Part shown: one piece after another, positions 9,711-19,800 of the stretch
How the letters are laid out: every line of letters starts with the position of its first letter
Position numbering within the stretch: position 1 is the stretch's first letter
From: Symbiopectobacterium purcellii
Lineage (GTDB): Bacteria > Pseudomonadota > Gammaproteobacteria > Enterobacterales > Enterobacteriaceae
Assembly (NCBI RefSeq): GCF_019797845.1
Contig: NZ_CP081864.1
Location: 62,001-126,000 of the forward strand
DNA length: 64,000 nt
Direction: 5' to 3'
The notes under the pieces: generated by a model
What the model was told of the DNA's origin: nothing
What the model saw: only the letters and a program-made list of their open reading frames with translations
The model's database searches: none
Translations under genes and position numbers: made by a program

Positions 9711-10298
9711 TCAGAAAAACATCCGGGCGGCACAGTAAACCAGCAACAGGGCCAGCACCAGATTGACCCCCTGACCATGCCTGCGGAAAAGCGACTGGAA
9801 CAGATGCCCCGCCAGCGCCCAGACCAGATTTCCCACACAGCCAATCACCGCCAAAAGGATGCTGACCGCCGTTACCCAAAAAATATCCTGTGTATAGGGT
9901 AAAACGAATGCTGACAAGGCGATGATACCGTAAAGAATGATCTTAACGTTGGCAAATTGCAGCCAAAAACTTACCCAAAAACTGAGCGGGTGCCCGCTAC
10001 CGTTTGATGTGGTTGGCGAATGGGAAGCGATACGCCATGCCAGCCAGAGGATATATCCCGCACCGATCCAAACCAGCCATCGGGTTAATGAAGGAAGCAG
10101 GCTAATCAGCGTAAAGGTAAACGCACCGCAGGCAAGCATAAGCACCAGAAACCCCGCGCTCATGCCCATAAACACGCGAATACTGCGGCGCAGGCCATAC
10201 TGATTTACCGAGCTAAGCGCCAGGATATTGTTGAGTCCGGGGGTCAATGCGGTAATCAATGTGTAGGTTAAAAACCCACTGATAATGGTTGATGTCAC
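9711..10298 (-). CDS. LysE/RhtB-family amino-acid exporter with atypical TPGLN motif
   Basis: This 195-residue inner-membrane protein has five to six hydrophobic segments in the LysE/RhtB pattern and probably exports an amino acid or related metabolite. The N-terminal signature of the family is TPGPN; here residues 19-23 read TPGLN, a Pro22 to Leu change explained by one base (CCC to CTC at 10233-10235). It is divergent from the LysR regulator at 10404, a common arrangement in which the regulator senses the exported compound. Whether transport survives the substitution is uncertain. Confidence 0.85.
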   Translation of the reverse strand: MTSTIISGFLTYTLITALTPGLNNILALSSVNQYGLRRSIRVFMGMSAGFLVLMLACGAFTFTLISLLPSLTRWLVWIGAGYILWLAWRIASHSPTTSNGSGHPLSFWVSFWLQFANVKIILYGIIALSAFVLPYTQDIFWVTAVSILLAVIGCVGNLVWALAGHLFQSLFRRHGQGVNLVLALLLVYCAARMFF

Positions 10299-10403
10299 TT
10301 GTGATCTCCTTAGTCCTGCCGCATATTATCCGTCCAGGAACATTCAAAAAAGCGAATGTTTTCAATATCAGATTTTCAATATTTCGATATGTTCGGGGGC
10401 TGT

Positions 10404-11279
10404 ATGGATCTGCGTCGCTTCATTACCTTTAAAACGGTGGTTGAGGAAGGTTCCTTTGCGCAAGCCGCCCGGAAACTGTGCTGTACCCAATCGACCATTA
10501 CTTTTCAGATCCAGCAGCTAGAACAGGAACTGGCGTATCCGGTTTTTGAGAAAGTGGGTCGCCGTATGGTATTAACACCCGCCGGGAAATTACTGCTGCC
10601 AAGGGTGAGGGAGCTGACGCGTGTACTGGACGGGATCCGTCAGATTTCTTCCCGCGAGGAAGATATCGCCGGGGATTTGCGGATCATGGTAGGGGAAACG
10701 CTGCTGGCCTATAAAATGCCGGACGTTCTCAGGTTATTCAGGGAAAAAGCGCCAAAAGTTCGCCTGTCGCTTCAGTCGGTCAACTGCTATGTGATTCGTG
10801 ATTCTCTGCTGGCTGACCATACAGATCTGGGCATTTTCTATCGCGTCGGGAATGATGATGCGCTGCACATGGAATACTTCGGGCAGCAGGAGCTGGTGCT
10901 GGTTGCATCCCCGCAGCTTCAGCACGTCGATTTTACGCAAAGGGAGCAGCACATTCCGGTCAGCTTCATTATCAATGAGCCTCAGTGTGTGTTCAGACAA
11001 ATTTTTGAGTCTGCGCTTCGCGAGAGAAAGATAACGCTTGAGAACACCATTGAACTCTGGAGCATCGAGAGCATAAAGCAATGTGTGGCCAGCAATCTGG
11101 GGATTTCGTTTTTGCCACGTTTCAGTGTGTTGCGGGAACTGGCGTCGGGCGAGTTGCAGGAGCTGCCGTTTTCCGAGACTCCGCCATCGATTACTGCGCT
11201 TTGTGCCTATCATGCAGGCAGAACGGTGAGCCCTGCGATGAACATGTTCATTGACTGCATGCACCAGTGTCTGGATTAA
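10404..11279 (+). CDS. LysR-type transcriptional regulator
   Basis: This 291-residue LysR protein starts at the ATG at 10404 (MDLRRFITFKTVVEEGS), which places the helix-turn-helix in its usual position; an upstream in-frame start would add an unrelated tail. The recognition helix is QSTITFQIQQLEQEL, followed by FEKVGRRMVLTPAGK. The effector domain runs from about residue 90 to the end. It is divergent from the LysE-type exporter, which it probably controls. Confidence 0.88.
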   Translation: MDLRRFITFKTVVEEGSFAQAARKLCCTQSTITFQIQQLEQELAYPVFEKVGRRMVLTPAGKLLLPRVRELTRVLDGIRQISSREEDIAGDLRIMVGETLLAYKMPDVLRLFREKAPKVRLSLQSVNCYVIRDSLLADHTDLGIFYRVGNDDALHMEYFGQQELVLVASPQLQHVDFTQREQHIPVSFIINEPQCVFRQIFESALRERKITLENTIELWSIESIKQCVASNLGISFLPRFSVLRELASGELQELPFSETPPSITALCAYHAGRTVSPAMNMFIDCMHQCLD

Positions 11280-11345
11280 AAGATCGGCCTCAACCGTCAA
11301 TCAGTAATGAGAAAATAATGATAATTCCGCATTCACCTGTTGTGA

Positions 11346-11909
11346 TTAGGCGGGAACGATCAACTGCAACAGGGGATAACGCGCCATCCACCGTTTGGCA
11401 ACGATGCGTTGCCTGAAAACCGCTAACTTTTCATGCTCAAAGGGCGGCGTCGGTCGCAGACGCAGTTCAAACAGATCGTCGAGCCCATAGGGCGCAAGAA
11501 TCTCAATAACATGGTTATCTCCCACTCTGGCGGCGACAGCCGTTGCGGTCTCAGGCCAATACCGCAGCGCATTTTCTGTTGAGTGATAGGGATTATTGCC
11601 GTTACGTTGATGCATTCTGGCTTGATTCTTCACCGACCAGTCGAATTCAGGCGCTTGTCGATCCAGCTTCTCTTCCAGGTCGCGATCGTAAGCCGGGTCA
11701 TCACGTTCGGCATCGAACCAGACAACATCCACATCACCAGAGACCGGCCTTTGCCCATACCCGTGCCGGTGATCCCACACGGCATCCCGCACAAATCCAG
11801 CGCCGATCCAGCCATCACGCAGTGCTAACGCCCGCGCGGCGTGCAGCGCCTTCATTCTGATCGGGTCGTTTAATAATAACTGCTGCAATGCTTGCTGATA
11901 CGCCATCAT
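11346..11909 (-). CDS. Nucleotidyltransferase-like protein (DUF925-type)
   Basis: This 187-residue cytoplasmic protein has a nucleotidyltransferase-like core: GAGFVRDAVWDHRHG near residues 37-51, then GDVDVVWFD near 59-67, giving the paired acidic residues expected for metal-dependent nucleotidyl transfer. Its substrate is unknown. It converges on the LysR gene at 10404 and is divergent from the DJ-1 gene at 12100. No lesion seen. Confidence 0.75.
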   Translation of the reverse strand: MMAYQQALQQLLLNDPIRMKALHAARALALRDGWIGAGFVRDAVWDHRHGYGQRPVSGDVDVVWFDAERDDPAYDRDLEEKLDRQAPEFDWSVKNQARMHQRNGNNPYHSTENALRYWPETATAVAARVGDNHVIEILAPYGLDDLFELRLRPTPPFEHEKLAVFRQRIVAKRWMARYPLLQLIVPA

Positions 11910-12099
11910 TCTTTCTGTCGTGACCTCATTGTTATCTTAGCGTGGAACCCATCAATCCCACCTTTTGGTGCCAAGCGTGGACATACCTTGCATCATAGGG
12001 TGTAAATCAGCAGAAAATAAGTCATCTCATACCGTGGTTGTTTTGAACTGCTCGTCTATTTATACTGTTTTTATATACAGACATAACGGACGTCATGGG

Positions 12100-12681
12100 A
12101 TGAAGAAGGTTATCTTATTCCTCTGCCAAGGTTTAGAAGAGTATGAAGCGAGTGTGTTTGCAGACGTTATGGGTTGGACGACAACTTACGGATTAGAACC
12201 AATAGAATTAGTAACCGTTGGTATACGTGAAAAAGTTAAATGTGCCTGGAATTTCACTATTGAACCGCAATATCAACTGCATGAAATTGATGAAAATAGC
12301 TTTGATGCCATCGTGATACCTGGAGGATTGAGTCGAGCTGGTTTCTATGATGATGCTTTCGATGAGCGGCTGCTTGATGTAATTCGCAAGTTTGATTCCA
12401 AAAATAAAATTATCGCTTCTGTCTGTGTTGGTGCGTTATCAATAGCAAAGAGTGGTGTTCTTCAAGGAAGAAATGGCACGACGTATCATCTGAGCAGCAA
12501 GCGTCAAAAACAATTAGTAGAGATGGGTGTCAATGTAATTCAACAACCCATTGTCGTAGACGTCAATATCATTACTTCGCAGAGCCCGGCAACGGCAATT
12601 AATGTTGCTTTTACTTTAGTCGAAAGGCTGACGTCTAAAGCGAATGTTGCACGAATAAAAGAAGGCATGGGATTTGAATAA
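12100..12681 (+). CDS. DJ-1/PfpI family protein (cytoplasmic)
   Basis: This 193-residue protein is a single DJ-1/PfpI domain without a signal peptide: it opens MKKVILFLCQGLEEYE, with the conserved Glu13 or Glu14, and has the elbow ASVCVGA with nucleophile Cys109. The residue after Cys is Val, as in the DJ-1/YajL-like group, unlike the Cys-His of the paralog at 6727. The ATG at 12100 was chosen because the domain begins there; the longer upstream frame is not protein-like. It is visibly more AT-rich than its neighbours, which suggests separate acquisition. It converges on ahpF. Confidence 0.82.
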   Translation: MKKVILFLCQGLEEYEASVFADVMGWTTTYGLEPIELVTVGIREKVKCAWNFTIEPQYQLHEIDENSFDAIVIPGGLSRAGFYDDAFDERLLDVIRKFDSKNKIIASVCVGALSIAKSGVLQGRNGTTYHLSSKRQKQLVEMGVNVIQQPIVVDVNIITSQSPATAINVAFTLVERLTSKANVARIKEGMGFE

Positions 12682-12696
12682 CCTTCGAGAAGAACA

Positions 12697-12735
12697 GGCG
12701 AGTATTCGTGCACAAAGTATTGCACGGTACTCGCC
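12697..12735. terminator. Inverted repeat between a DJ-1 gene and ahpF
   Basis: GGCGAGTA (12697-12704) pairs with TACTCGCC (12728-12735), and inside it CGTGCA pairs with TGCACG, giving a two-part stem. It sits between two convergent genes, so it probably ends or protects both transcripts. No T tract follows on either strand. Confidence 0.45.
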
Positions 12736-12743
12736 AATGCGCG

Positions 12744-14303
12744 TTACGCGGTCCGAATCAAATAATCAAACGCACTCAGCGAGGCTTTCGCTCCTTCACC
12801 GGTGGCGATGATGATTTGTTTATAAGGTACGGTGGTGCAGTCACCGGCGGCAAACACGCCTTTAACGGTGGTTTCGCATTTGGCATCGATGATGATTTCG
12901 CCCATGCGGTTGCGTTCCACGCTGCCTTCCAGCCATTGGGTATTCGGCAGTAAACCGATCTGCACGAAGATCCCTTCCAGCACCAGTGAATGTTGCGTAT
13001 CGTCGACACGGTTAAGGTAGCTCAGGCCCGTGACTTTCTGTCCGTCGCCTTTCACTTCCGTGGTCTGTGCGTTAAGAATGATGTCTACGTTTGGCAGGCT
13101 GCGCACTTTGGCTTGCAATACTGAGTCCGCTTTCAGCTCGGGGGCAAATTCGAGCAGGGTGACGTGCTTCACCACGCCCGCCAGGTCGATAGCCGCTTCC
13201 ACGCCGGAATTGCCACCGCCAATCACGGCAACATGCTTGCCTTTGAATAACGGGCCATCGCAGTGTGGGCAATAGGTCACCCCACGCGTGCGGTACTGAT
13301 CTTCGCCGGGCACGTTCATGTTGCGCCAGCGTGCGCCGGTAGCAAGGATGATGCTGCGTGCTTTCAGCGTCGCGCCAGAGGCGGTTTCAATCTGGTGCAG
13401 TTCACCGGGCGCTTTGGCCGGGATCAGCTTGCTGGCCGTTTGCAGGTCAATCACATCCACATCGTAGTCATCAACGTGGCTTTTCAGCGCGGTAGCCAGT
13501 TTGGCACCTTCGGTTTTCGGCACCGAGATGTAGTTTTCGATATCCACGGTATCCAGCACCTGGCCGCCAAAGCGCTCGCCCATCAGGCCAGTGCGGATGC
13601 CTTTACGCGCGGAATACACGGCAGCCGCTGCGCCTGCTGGGCCGCTGCCAATAATCAGCACATCGTAAGCGTCACGCGCATTGAGCTTGGCCGCTTGTTT
13701 GTCACTGGCACCGGTGTCGAGCTTCGCGATGATTTCACCCAGGCTCATGCGGCCCTGGCTGAAGTGTTCACCGTTCAGGAATACCGTGGGCACGCCCATC
13801 ACGTTGCGGTCCTGCACTTCCTGTTGGAAGACGCCGCCATCAATCGCGTTGTGGGTAATGTTGGGATTCAGGATCGCCATCAGGTTCAGTGCCTGAACCA
13901 CGTCCGGGCAGTTATGGCACGACAGCGAATAGAAGGTTTCAAAATGGAAGCTGCCGTCAATGTCGCGCACCTGTTCCAGCAGTTCCTGCGCCTCTTTCGC
14001 CGGATGGCCGCCGGTTTGCAGCAGTGCCAGCACCAGCGAAGTAAATTCGTGGCCCATCGGTGAGCCCGCAAAACGCGGACCGCTGTTCGAGCCGGGGTTG
14101 GTTATCTGAAATGAGGGCTTACGTTCGGCGCTGGCGCTATCTTCTTTGAAGGTCACCTGCGGCGATAAGCTGGCGATATCCGTCAGTAGCGTGCGAATTT
14201 CAGCGGATTTGGCCGAGTCGTCCAGCGTGGCGATTAACTCGACAGGTTTGGTTAATTTTTCCAGATAGGCGGCTAACTGGTTTTTCAGATTGTTGTCGAG
14301 CAT
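12744..14303 (-). CDS. ahpF: Alkyl hydroperoxide reductase subunit F
   Basis: AhpF (519 residues; E. coli 521) is the NADH-dependent flavoprotein that reduces AhpC. It has the N-terminal tandem-thioredoxin-fold domain with redox pair C129-HN-C132, then a thioredoxin-reductase-like part with FAD motif GSGPAG (219-224), NAD(P)H motif GGGNSG near 361 and the second redox pair C345-PH-C348. All key residues are present. It lies downstream of ahpC on the same strand with a 206-bp gap that holds a weak hairpin. OxyR control is the rule for this pair in enterobacteria; I did not identify the site with certainty. Confidence 0.97.
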   Translation of the reverse strand: MLDNNLKNQLAAYLEKLTKPVELIATLDDSAKSAEIRTLLTDIASLSPQVTFKEDSASAERKPSFQITNPGSNSGPRFAGSPMGHEFTSLVLALLQTGGHPAKEAQELLEQVRDIDGSFHFETFYSLSCHNCPDVVQALNLMAILNPNITHNAIDGGVFQQEVQDRNVMGVPTVFLNGEHFSQGRMSLGEIIAKLDTGASDKQAAKLNARDAYDVLIIGSGPAGAAAAVYSARKGIRTGLMGERFGGQVLDTVDIENYISVPKTEGAKLATALKSHVDDYDVDVIDLQTASKLIPAKAPGELHQIETASGATLKARSIILATGARWRNMNVPGEDQYRTRGVTYCPHCDGPLFKGKHVAVIGGGNSGVEAAIDLAGVVKHVTLLEFAPELKADSVLQAKVRSLPNVDIILNAQTTEVKGDGQKVTGLSYLNRVDDTQHSLVLEGIFVQIGLLPNTQWLEGSVERNRMGEIIIDAKCETTVKGVFAAGDCTTVPYKQIIIATGEGAKASLSAFDYLIRTA

Positions 14304-14472
14304 GGGTCATCCTTACGTGGTGCGACAAAGCGGGGAATTAAGATTGCTGACAAACCCTTTTAGGCGAGTCCGTGTTTCCCGGTGAATCACGACGAGGGGC
14401 GCTCCGGCGGCTTACGCCGCTACGACCCCATCGCCGCACTTCACCGAACAGCGTGCGCTGTCAGCAGTCAGA

Positions 14473-14495
14473 AATTGGGTACAACGCACCCAATT
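14473..14495. terminator. Weak hairpin between ahpC and ahpF
   Basis: AATTGGGT (14473-14480) pairs with ACCCAATT (14488-14495) around a 7-base loop, 15-37 bases past the ahpC stop. There is only a short run of T after it on the minus strand. It may reduce read-through so that ahpC, the abundant subunit, is made in excess over ahpF. Confidence 0.35.
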
Positions 14496-14509
14496 GCAAC
14501 GGGCAAAAA

Positions 14510-15073
14510 TCAGATCTTGCCAACGAGGTCCAGAGACGGTGCCAGCGTGGCTTCGCCTTCCTTCCATTTGGCTGGGCACACTTCGCCAGGGTGAGAGGCA
14601 ACGTACTGTGCTGCTTTCACTTTGCGCAGCAGGTCAGAGGCGTCACGGCCAATGCCTTCGGCGGTGATTTCTACGGCCTGGATGATGCCTTGCGGGTCAA
14701 CGATAAAGGTTCCGCGATCTGCCAGACCTTGGTCTTCACGCATGTTTTCAAAGTTACGCGTCAGTTGGCCTGTCGGGTCACCGATCATGGTGTATTGGAT
14801 TTTAGCGATGGTATCAGAGCTGCTGTGCCAGGCTTTGTGCGTGAAATGGGTGTCGGTAGACACGGAGTAGATTTCTACGCCCAGTTTCTTGAATTCTGCA
14901 TAGTGGTCAGCCACGTCGCCCAGTTCGGTCGGGCAAACGAAGGTAAAGTCAGCCGGATAGAAGAAGAACACGCTCCATTTGCCTTCGATGTCCCTTTCGG
15001 TGACTTCGACAAATTTTCCGTCTTTGAATGCTTGGTTTTTAAAAGGTTTGACTTGCGTGTTAATGACAGACAT
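14510..15073 (-). CDS. ahpC: Alkyl hydroperoxide reductase subunit C (2-Cys peroxiredoxin)
   Basis: AhpC (187 residues, the same as E. coli) reduces H2O2 and organic peroxides in the cytoplasm. The peroxidatic Cys47 lies in [12 protein letters not shown] with the conserved Thr44 nearby, and the resolving Cys is in [10 protein letters not shown] near 166. ATG at 15073 follows a GAGGATAA ribosome-binding stretch. It is the first gene of the ahpC-ahpF pair; the 95-bp region upstream should contain its promoter. Confidence 0.97.
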   Translation of the reverse strand: MSVINTQVKPFKNQAFKDGKFVEVTERDIEGKWSVFFFYPADFTFVCPTELGDVADHYAEFKKLGVEIYSVSTDTHFTHKAWHSSSDTIAKIQYTMIGDPTGQLTRNFENMREDQGLADRGTFIVDPQGIIQAVEITAEGIGRDASDLLRKVKAAQYVASHPGEVCPAKWKEGEATLAPSLDLVGKI

Positions 15074-15167
15074 CACGTTATCCTCATGTGTTGGTATGAG
15101 GCATAAGGTACAAAAGTGTGATCGTTATCGCTAATGCGTTGTCTTTATCGAATCAATAAGTCATACC

Positions 15168-15599
15168 TTACAACGCGCTGGCGATATCGCGTCGATTGGC
15201 GATAAACGCGTTGGCAGCCGCCTGCACCCGCTCATCTTCGCTGTGCTGTGCAAGGTGAGTGATATAGCGCAGATCGCTCTCATCGATGTGCATCAATCCT
15301 AATGCGCCGATAGCATGAATCTGAATCTCCGCGTTCGGCGTGCGTATCAGATGATACAACGCTTTCTTGGTGGCATTGTCGTTACTATGGCCTTTGAACA
15401 GGCTGGTGACATTCATCGCTTCTTTACGCAGCGACGTCTCTTGTGTTTTGTCGAGGGCGATGCACAGAAAGAAGTCGCGTAACTCTGCGTCAAGGTTCTG
15501 ATTAAAACGGCGCAGATAGGCGATCTGCTCTTTGGAGGAAAGGGCAAGGTATTCACTGATGATCTTTTCACTTCTACGCATTATCACACCCGTTGCCAT
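15168..15599 (-). CDS. HEAT-repeat domain protein of unknown function
   Basis: This 143-residue, mostly helical protein contains HEAT-like repeats in its second half (ALYHLIRTPNAEIQIHAIGALGLM, then YITHLAQHSEDERVQAAANAFI), suggesting protein-protein binding. There is no signal peptide or catalytic motif. A second possible start (ATG at 15581, after GGGTG) would shorten it by six residues. It lies just upstream of ahpC on the same strand; a functional link is not established. Confidence 0.65.
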   Translation of the reverse strand: MATGVIMRRSEKIISEYLALSSKEQIAYLRRFNQNLDAELRDFFLCIALDKTQETSLRKEAMNVTSLFKGHSNDNATKKALYHLIRTPNAEIQIHAIGALGLMHIDESDLRYITHLAQHSEDERVQAAANAFIANRRDIASAL

Positions 15600-15701
15600 A
15601 GGTTTTTCTTATTGATTTTGACGCACGCATCCCGAGGTGGTTTGCGTAACGCGCCATCCTATCCGTTTTTGTGCTGAAGCGGTAAGGAAAGTGTGGCTTG
15701 T

Positions 15702-16832
15702 TTACTCTGTGAGAGAGGTGACACGAGAAGATAACGTCAGCGTCGTGTGGTGCAAATCGTCGAAAAACCGTTCCGGTTCAACGATCATCGCCTGATGGTG
15801 CAAGCCGGGGGGGAATGGCGGATCGCTCAGCCATTGGCGAATGCAGGCAATCGTGGGCAGTACGGTCATCAAATAAGGGTCGCTACCGGAGAGAGAAAGC
15901 GTCATGCTGACGTTATCCTTCGCGACGCGCCCTTCTGCCATCAGGGTGATTTCCAACTGATGGGGCGGTGGGGAAGAGGCGTAGTGCGTTAACATATGGC
16001 GCAAGGTGCGCAGCGCCAGCGTGCGTGCCCCGCAGCGTGTTAACATCACGATAGCGGGCAGCAGCAGCCAGTCGCACAGCGGGGAAAAACCGGCAATGTA
16101 AAAGTTGGCGCGCTGCAACGTGGGTATCGCGGCGATAAGCGCCTGCATTTCTCCTAGCGGCATCGGCGTACAGGCTTTTTGTCCAATGGGCACCGCAAAC
16201 GTAAACCTTGGCAGTGCAAACAGGTTGAGCCGACGGCGGCGTCCTTGTGCCCAGATATGCATATCAAAGGCGGTGAATTCGTCGAGCGCCTCGGCAAGGG
16301 TGGCGTCTGATAGCGAACCGGCTTGCCAGTCGATACGCAGTGCGGCATAGATTTCTGCCTGCGTCAGCGTATCCATGCGGTTCGCGGCCCAGCGCGCCAT
16401 GGCGGCTGGCAGGCCGGGATGAAAACCGCCATCGGTGATAAAGCAGCGCCCCTGTTGCGTCATCGCGGGTGCCAGCGCCGTCAACGCCTGCCATTTAGCG
16501 GGGGTGGAGAGCATGATATCCAGCCAGTCAGCCCCAATCTCGAGCACCAGTGCGGCGAGCGGCGCGGTGTGTTCGCCCAGCGCCGCCGTGACGACCACCA
16601 ACTGCGTGCCCGCCAGCACGGCGTGCATACGCGGCAGATCGCTTAAATCGGCGCAGGCGGTGTGGGCCAGAGTACGCCCGGCCTGATGGTTTATCTGCTC
16701 ACACAGCGCCGCCAGCGGGGCGTCACGTCGGCCGACCAGCAATAGCTCGGCGCGATCGTCAAGCTCGGGGGCTAACTGCTGTGCCAGCAGGCGGCCAGCG
16801 TTGCCCACTGCCCCTAAAATGGCGATGCGCAT
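15702..16832 (-). CDS. Saccharopine dehydrogenase-like NAD(P)-binding protein
   Basis: This 376-residue protein starts with a Rossmann motif (ILGAVGNAGRLLA, residues 4-16) followed by LLVGRRD, as in the saccharopine dehydrogenase NADP-binding domain family. The centre has DGGFHPGLPAAMARW, typical of the subfamily, whose substrates are generally unassigned. The ATG at 16832 has AGGAGG four bases upstream. It starts about 35 bp after the bcsC stop on the same strand with no terminator visible, so it may be carried on the bcsRQABZC transcript. It is not a recognised cellulose gene. Confidence 0.75.
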   Translation of the reverse strand: MRIAILGAVGNAGRLLAQQLAPELDDRAELLLVGRRDAPLAALCEQINHQAGRTLAHTACADLSDLPRMHAVLAGTQLVVVTAALGEHTAPLAALVLEIGADWLDIMLSTPAKWQALTALAPAMTQQGRCFITDGGFHPGLPAAMARWAANRMDTLTQAEIYAALRIDWQAGSLSDATLAEALDEFTAFDMHIWAQGRRRRLNLFALPRFTFAVPIGQKACTPMPLGEMQALIAAIPTLQRANFYIAGFSPLCDWLLLPAIVMLTRCGARTLALRTLRHMLTHYASSPPPHQLEITLMAEGRVAKDNVSMTLSLSGSDPYLMTVLPTIACIRQWLSDPPFPPGLHHQAMIVEPERFFDDLHHTTLTLSSRVTSLTE

Positions 16833-16867
16833 CATCCCTCCTGCGCCGGCCTTAGCGGCGTTGCGCG

Positions 16868-19800
16868 CTATTTAAAATCCGAATACGGTGTGGGTGGTTG
16901 CGGCGGGCTGTCGAGACTTCCTTGCCAACCCGCGAATGAGTAACGCAAATAGAGCATGCCGTGGCTCGGCGTGTAGTCTTTTGCTTCCTGAATATCGATG
17001 GCGGCACCCAGCGTCCAGTGCGACGTGAGGCGACGTTCGATCAGGGCGCACAGCGTGTAGCCGACCCCTGTGCTGCTGCTGCCGGTTTCCATGCGATCCC
17101 GTTCATAGGTGGTTAATCCGGCGCTGCTGACCAGACTGCCTAACGGATAGCGGCGCTGATTTTTGGTCTTGGCATAAGACCAGGAGACGGTGCCGCCCAA
17201 TTCCCATGACCAGTTTTCGGTGCGCTGGCGGTAATTGATGGGAAGCCCAAACGAGACATACTGTTGCGGGCTGTAATAGCCCCCTTGTCCGAGGGAATAG
17301 CCGCTGAGATCTTTCTGATAGCTCCACCACATGGTGTTCGCCCCGACGGTGAGGCGGCGATCGTCTTCATTGATAAGCTTATAGTAGTAACCGGCCATGG
17401 CGCGGGCGCGATGGTTATCCGCCACATTTTTCCCGGTGATCTGGTGGAAGCCTAAATCGCTCCATACGCCGTGTGCTTCACCGCGATCGTAGCTGAGTCC
17501 CAGGCTGGCACCGGTAGCGCGTACGCCACCCCATGTTGTGCCGGTGATGGGATCCTTGGCACCGCCGAAGGCCAGCAGTGAGCTGGAGATGGGGCGACGC
17601 GACGCTGTGGCCGTCCAGCCCAACTGTTGCCAGTCGCCGCTGTAGCTGACGCCGCCGACCACGTCTACCACGTCGAACCCGATGGGCGTGGTGCCGATAT
17701 CTGTCGTCCAGCGATCGTTCTTCCAGCCTGCGGCGACGCCAGTGCCCGAGGTTTTTTGCGTTCTGCCGCTGTAGCAGTCCAGGGTGGCACAGGTGCCAAA
17801 CACCTCGCGGAATGCGCCGTTGCTGTTGGTGTTAAAGCGTCCCGCATTCATTGAAATGGTATCGGTGCGCACGAAGCCACGACCCTGATAGAGCGGAAAA
17901 TCGACTTGCAGTATCGTGTCGTGGGCTTTCAGGTTGGAGATACCGTTTGTGCCGCTGGAGCGCCAGTAATCGTGGCCGAGAGTCACGTTGATGTCCTGCT
18001 GCCGATACTGGTCGGCCGCATCGGCACGAATGCTGCGTTGCAGCCAGTCATCACTCTGCTGCGGACGCGTCAAACGGGTGTAGCTGTCGTTATCCTGTGG
18101 CGATGTGCTGCTGATGCCGCTGGCAACCATCGCCTGGCGGTAATCGGCCTGCGCCGCGGCGGATTGTCCCTGCTCTGTTTCCAAACGTGCCGCATCGCGG
18201 TAGATCCACGCTTTAATCTGACTGGGTGGGGCCTTCTGCGCGCTGGTTTTTGCGGCTTGCAGCGTCTGGTTGGCTAACGGCACGTTGCCGACGGCATACC
18301 AGGCATTGGCGACACGGCGCTGAGTATTGAGCGAACTGTCATCGGCTATTTTTAGCGTTTGCAAACGCTGCCGGGCCTCATCGCGCTGTCCGATGGTGAT
18401 TAACGCGTCCACTTCCCCTAGCTGGGCATCGGCATTTTGCCCATCCTGCGCCAGCACCTTACGGTAGCGTGCCAGCGCATCGGCGGCGTTGCCTCGTTGC
18501 AGCGCCCAGTCTGCCAACATCAACGAAATGCGGGTATTGGCGGGCTGCTGTTGCAGGTAGCTGACGGCACCGGTTTCATTGCCAGCGTCATACAGCGCCT
18601 GAGCATGTACCAGCGTGCGCTCCGTAGTGAGCCGCTGCGCCAGCTCTCGCATATTGTCGTTCCACTGCGCCTCGGGCAGCGTGTGCAAATGCGTTAGTGC
18701 CTGTGTTTCGCGTTCGGTCGCGGACAGATAGAGTGCGTAAGCATAAGCGCGTTCAGGGCTGGCGGGAGGCGTATTTGCCATCCGCTGCATGATGTCATCG
18801 GCCTGTGCATTCTGGTTGAGCTGACGCAGCACCTGCGCGTAGTGATAGGGCAACCAGATATCATCGGCGGCAGGCTGATAGACCTGCCGGTAAGCCTCTG
18901 CCGCCTCGGGCCATTTCCCCTGCTCCGCCAACTGGTCGGCTTGCTGGGTGGTGATGTCGCGCTTGAGGGCGGTCAACGTCTCTTGCAGCGGTCGCTGTTG
19001 GGTGGCCGGTAGGTTATTGATATAGGCGAGTGCCGCCTGTGGCGATTGACGGCCATAAAGGGCGGCCATACCGCGGATCGCACCGCCGTTAGCGGGTTCA
19101 CGTTGTAATGCCTGCTGATAAAAACGTTTGGCAGCGGTATCGTTATGACGGGCCGCCGCCACATCCCCCAAGCCACTCAGGGCGTAGCCATCGTTGTTGT
19201 CCACCTGCTGCGCCTGCTGGTAGTGCTGTTTGGCCTGCGCCAGATTATTGGCTTTCAGTGCGCGATCGCCGGCATCAATTTCCAACCAGTAGCGGGTGCT
19301 TTTGATGAGCACATCCCATTTGTCACCGTTTTCCTTATTGATGTCGGCCGTTTTCGCTTGCTCAAACAGGGCCAGTGCCTTGGCGCGATCGCCGTTGCGC
19401 ATCGCGGCCATGCCCAGTGCTCCAATCAGGTTGGGATCGTCAGGGGTTTCGGCCAATGCCTTACTCAAATCCGCGATGGTCGCGCTGCCACTGGCGCCTT
19501 GCTCGACGCTTGCCAGTCCGCGCAGCCGCGCTTGATAGGCGGGATCGTCCAGCATCTTTTGCTGGCGCTCCCGCTCCTGCTGCGCGCCAACTGCGCTGGG
19601 ATCGTCTGCGAAAACCGTGAGAAAACGGTTAAGTTGCGCGATGCTTTGCGGCGACACCGTCATGCGTTTAACCATTTCCATCCACATACCCGCTGCCTGA
19701 CCGCGTCCAACCGGATCATCTGCCAGTTTTTGCAGGATCGCGTAGCCTTCGGCATCGCGATCCTGACTGAACAGGCGGCGCGCCAGCGTCAGCCGTAAAT

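Noticed and set aside
13263..14063. Plus-strand open frame of 266 codons inside ahpF
   Set aside because: It is antisense to an intact, highly conserved ahpF and has no domain signal or ribosome-binding site; it reflects codon bias on the other strand.
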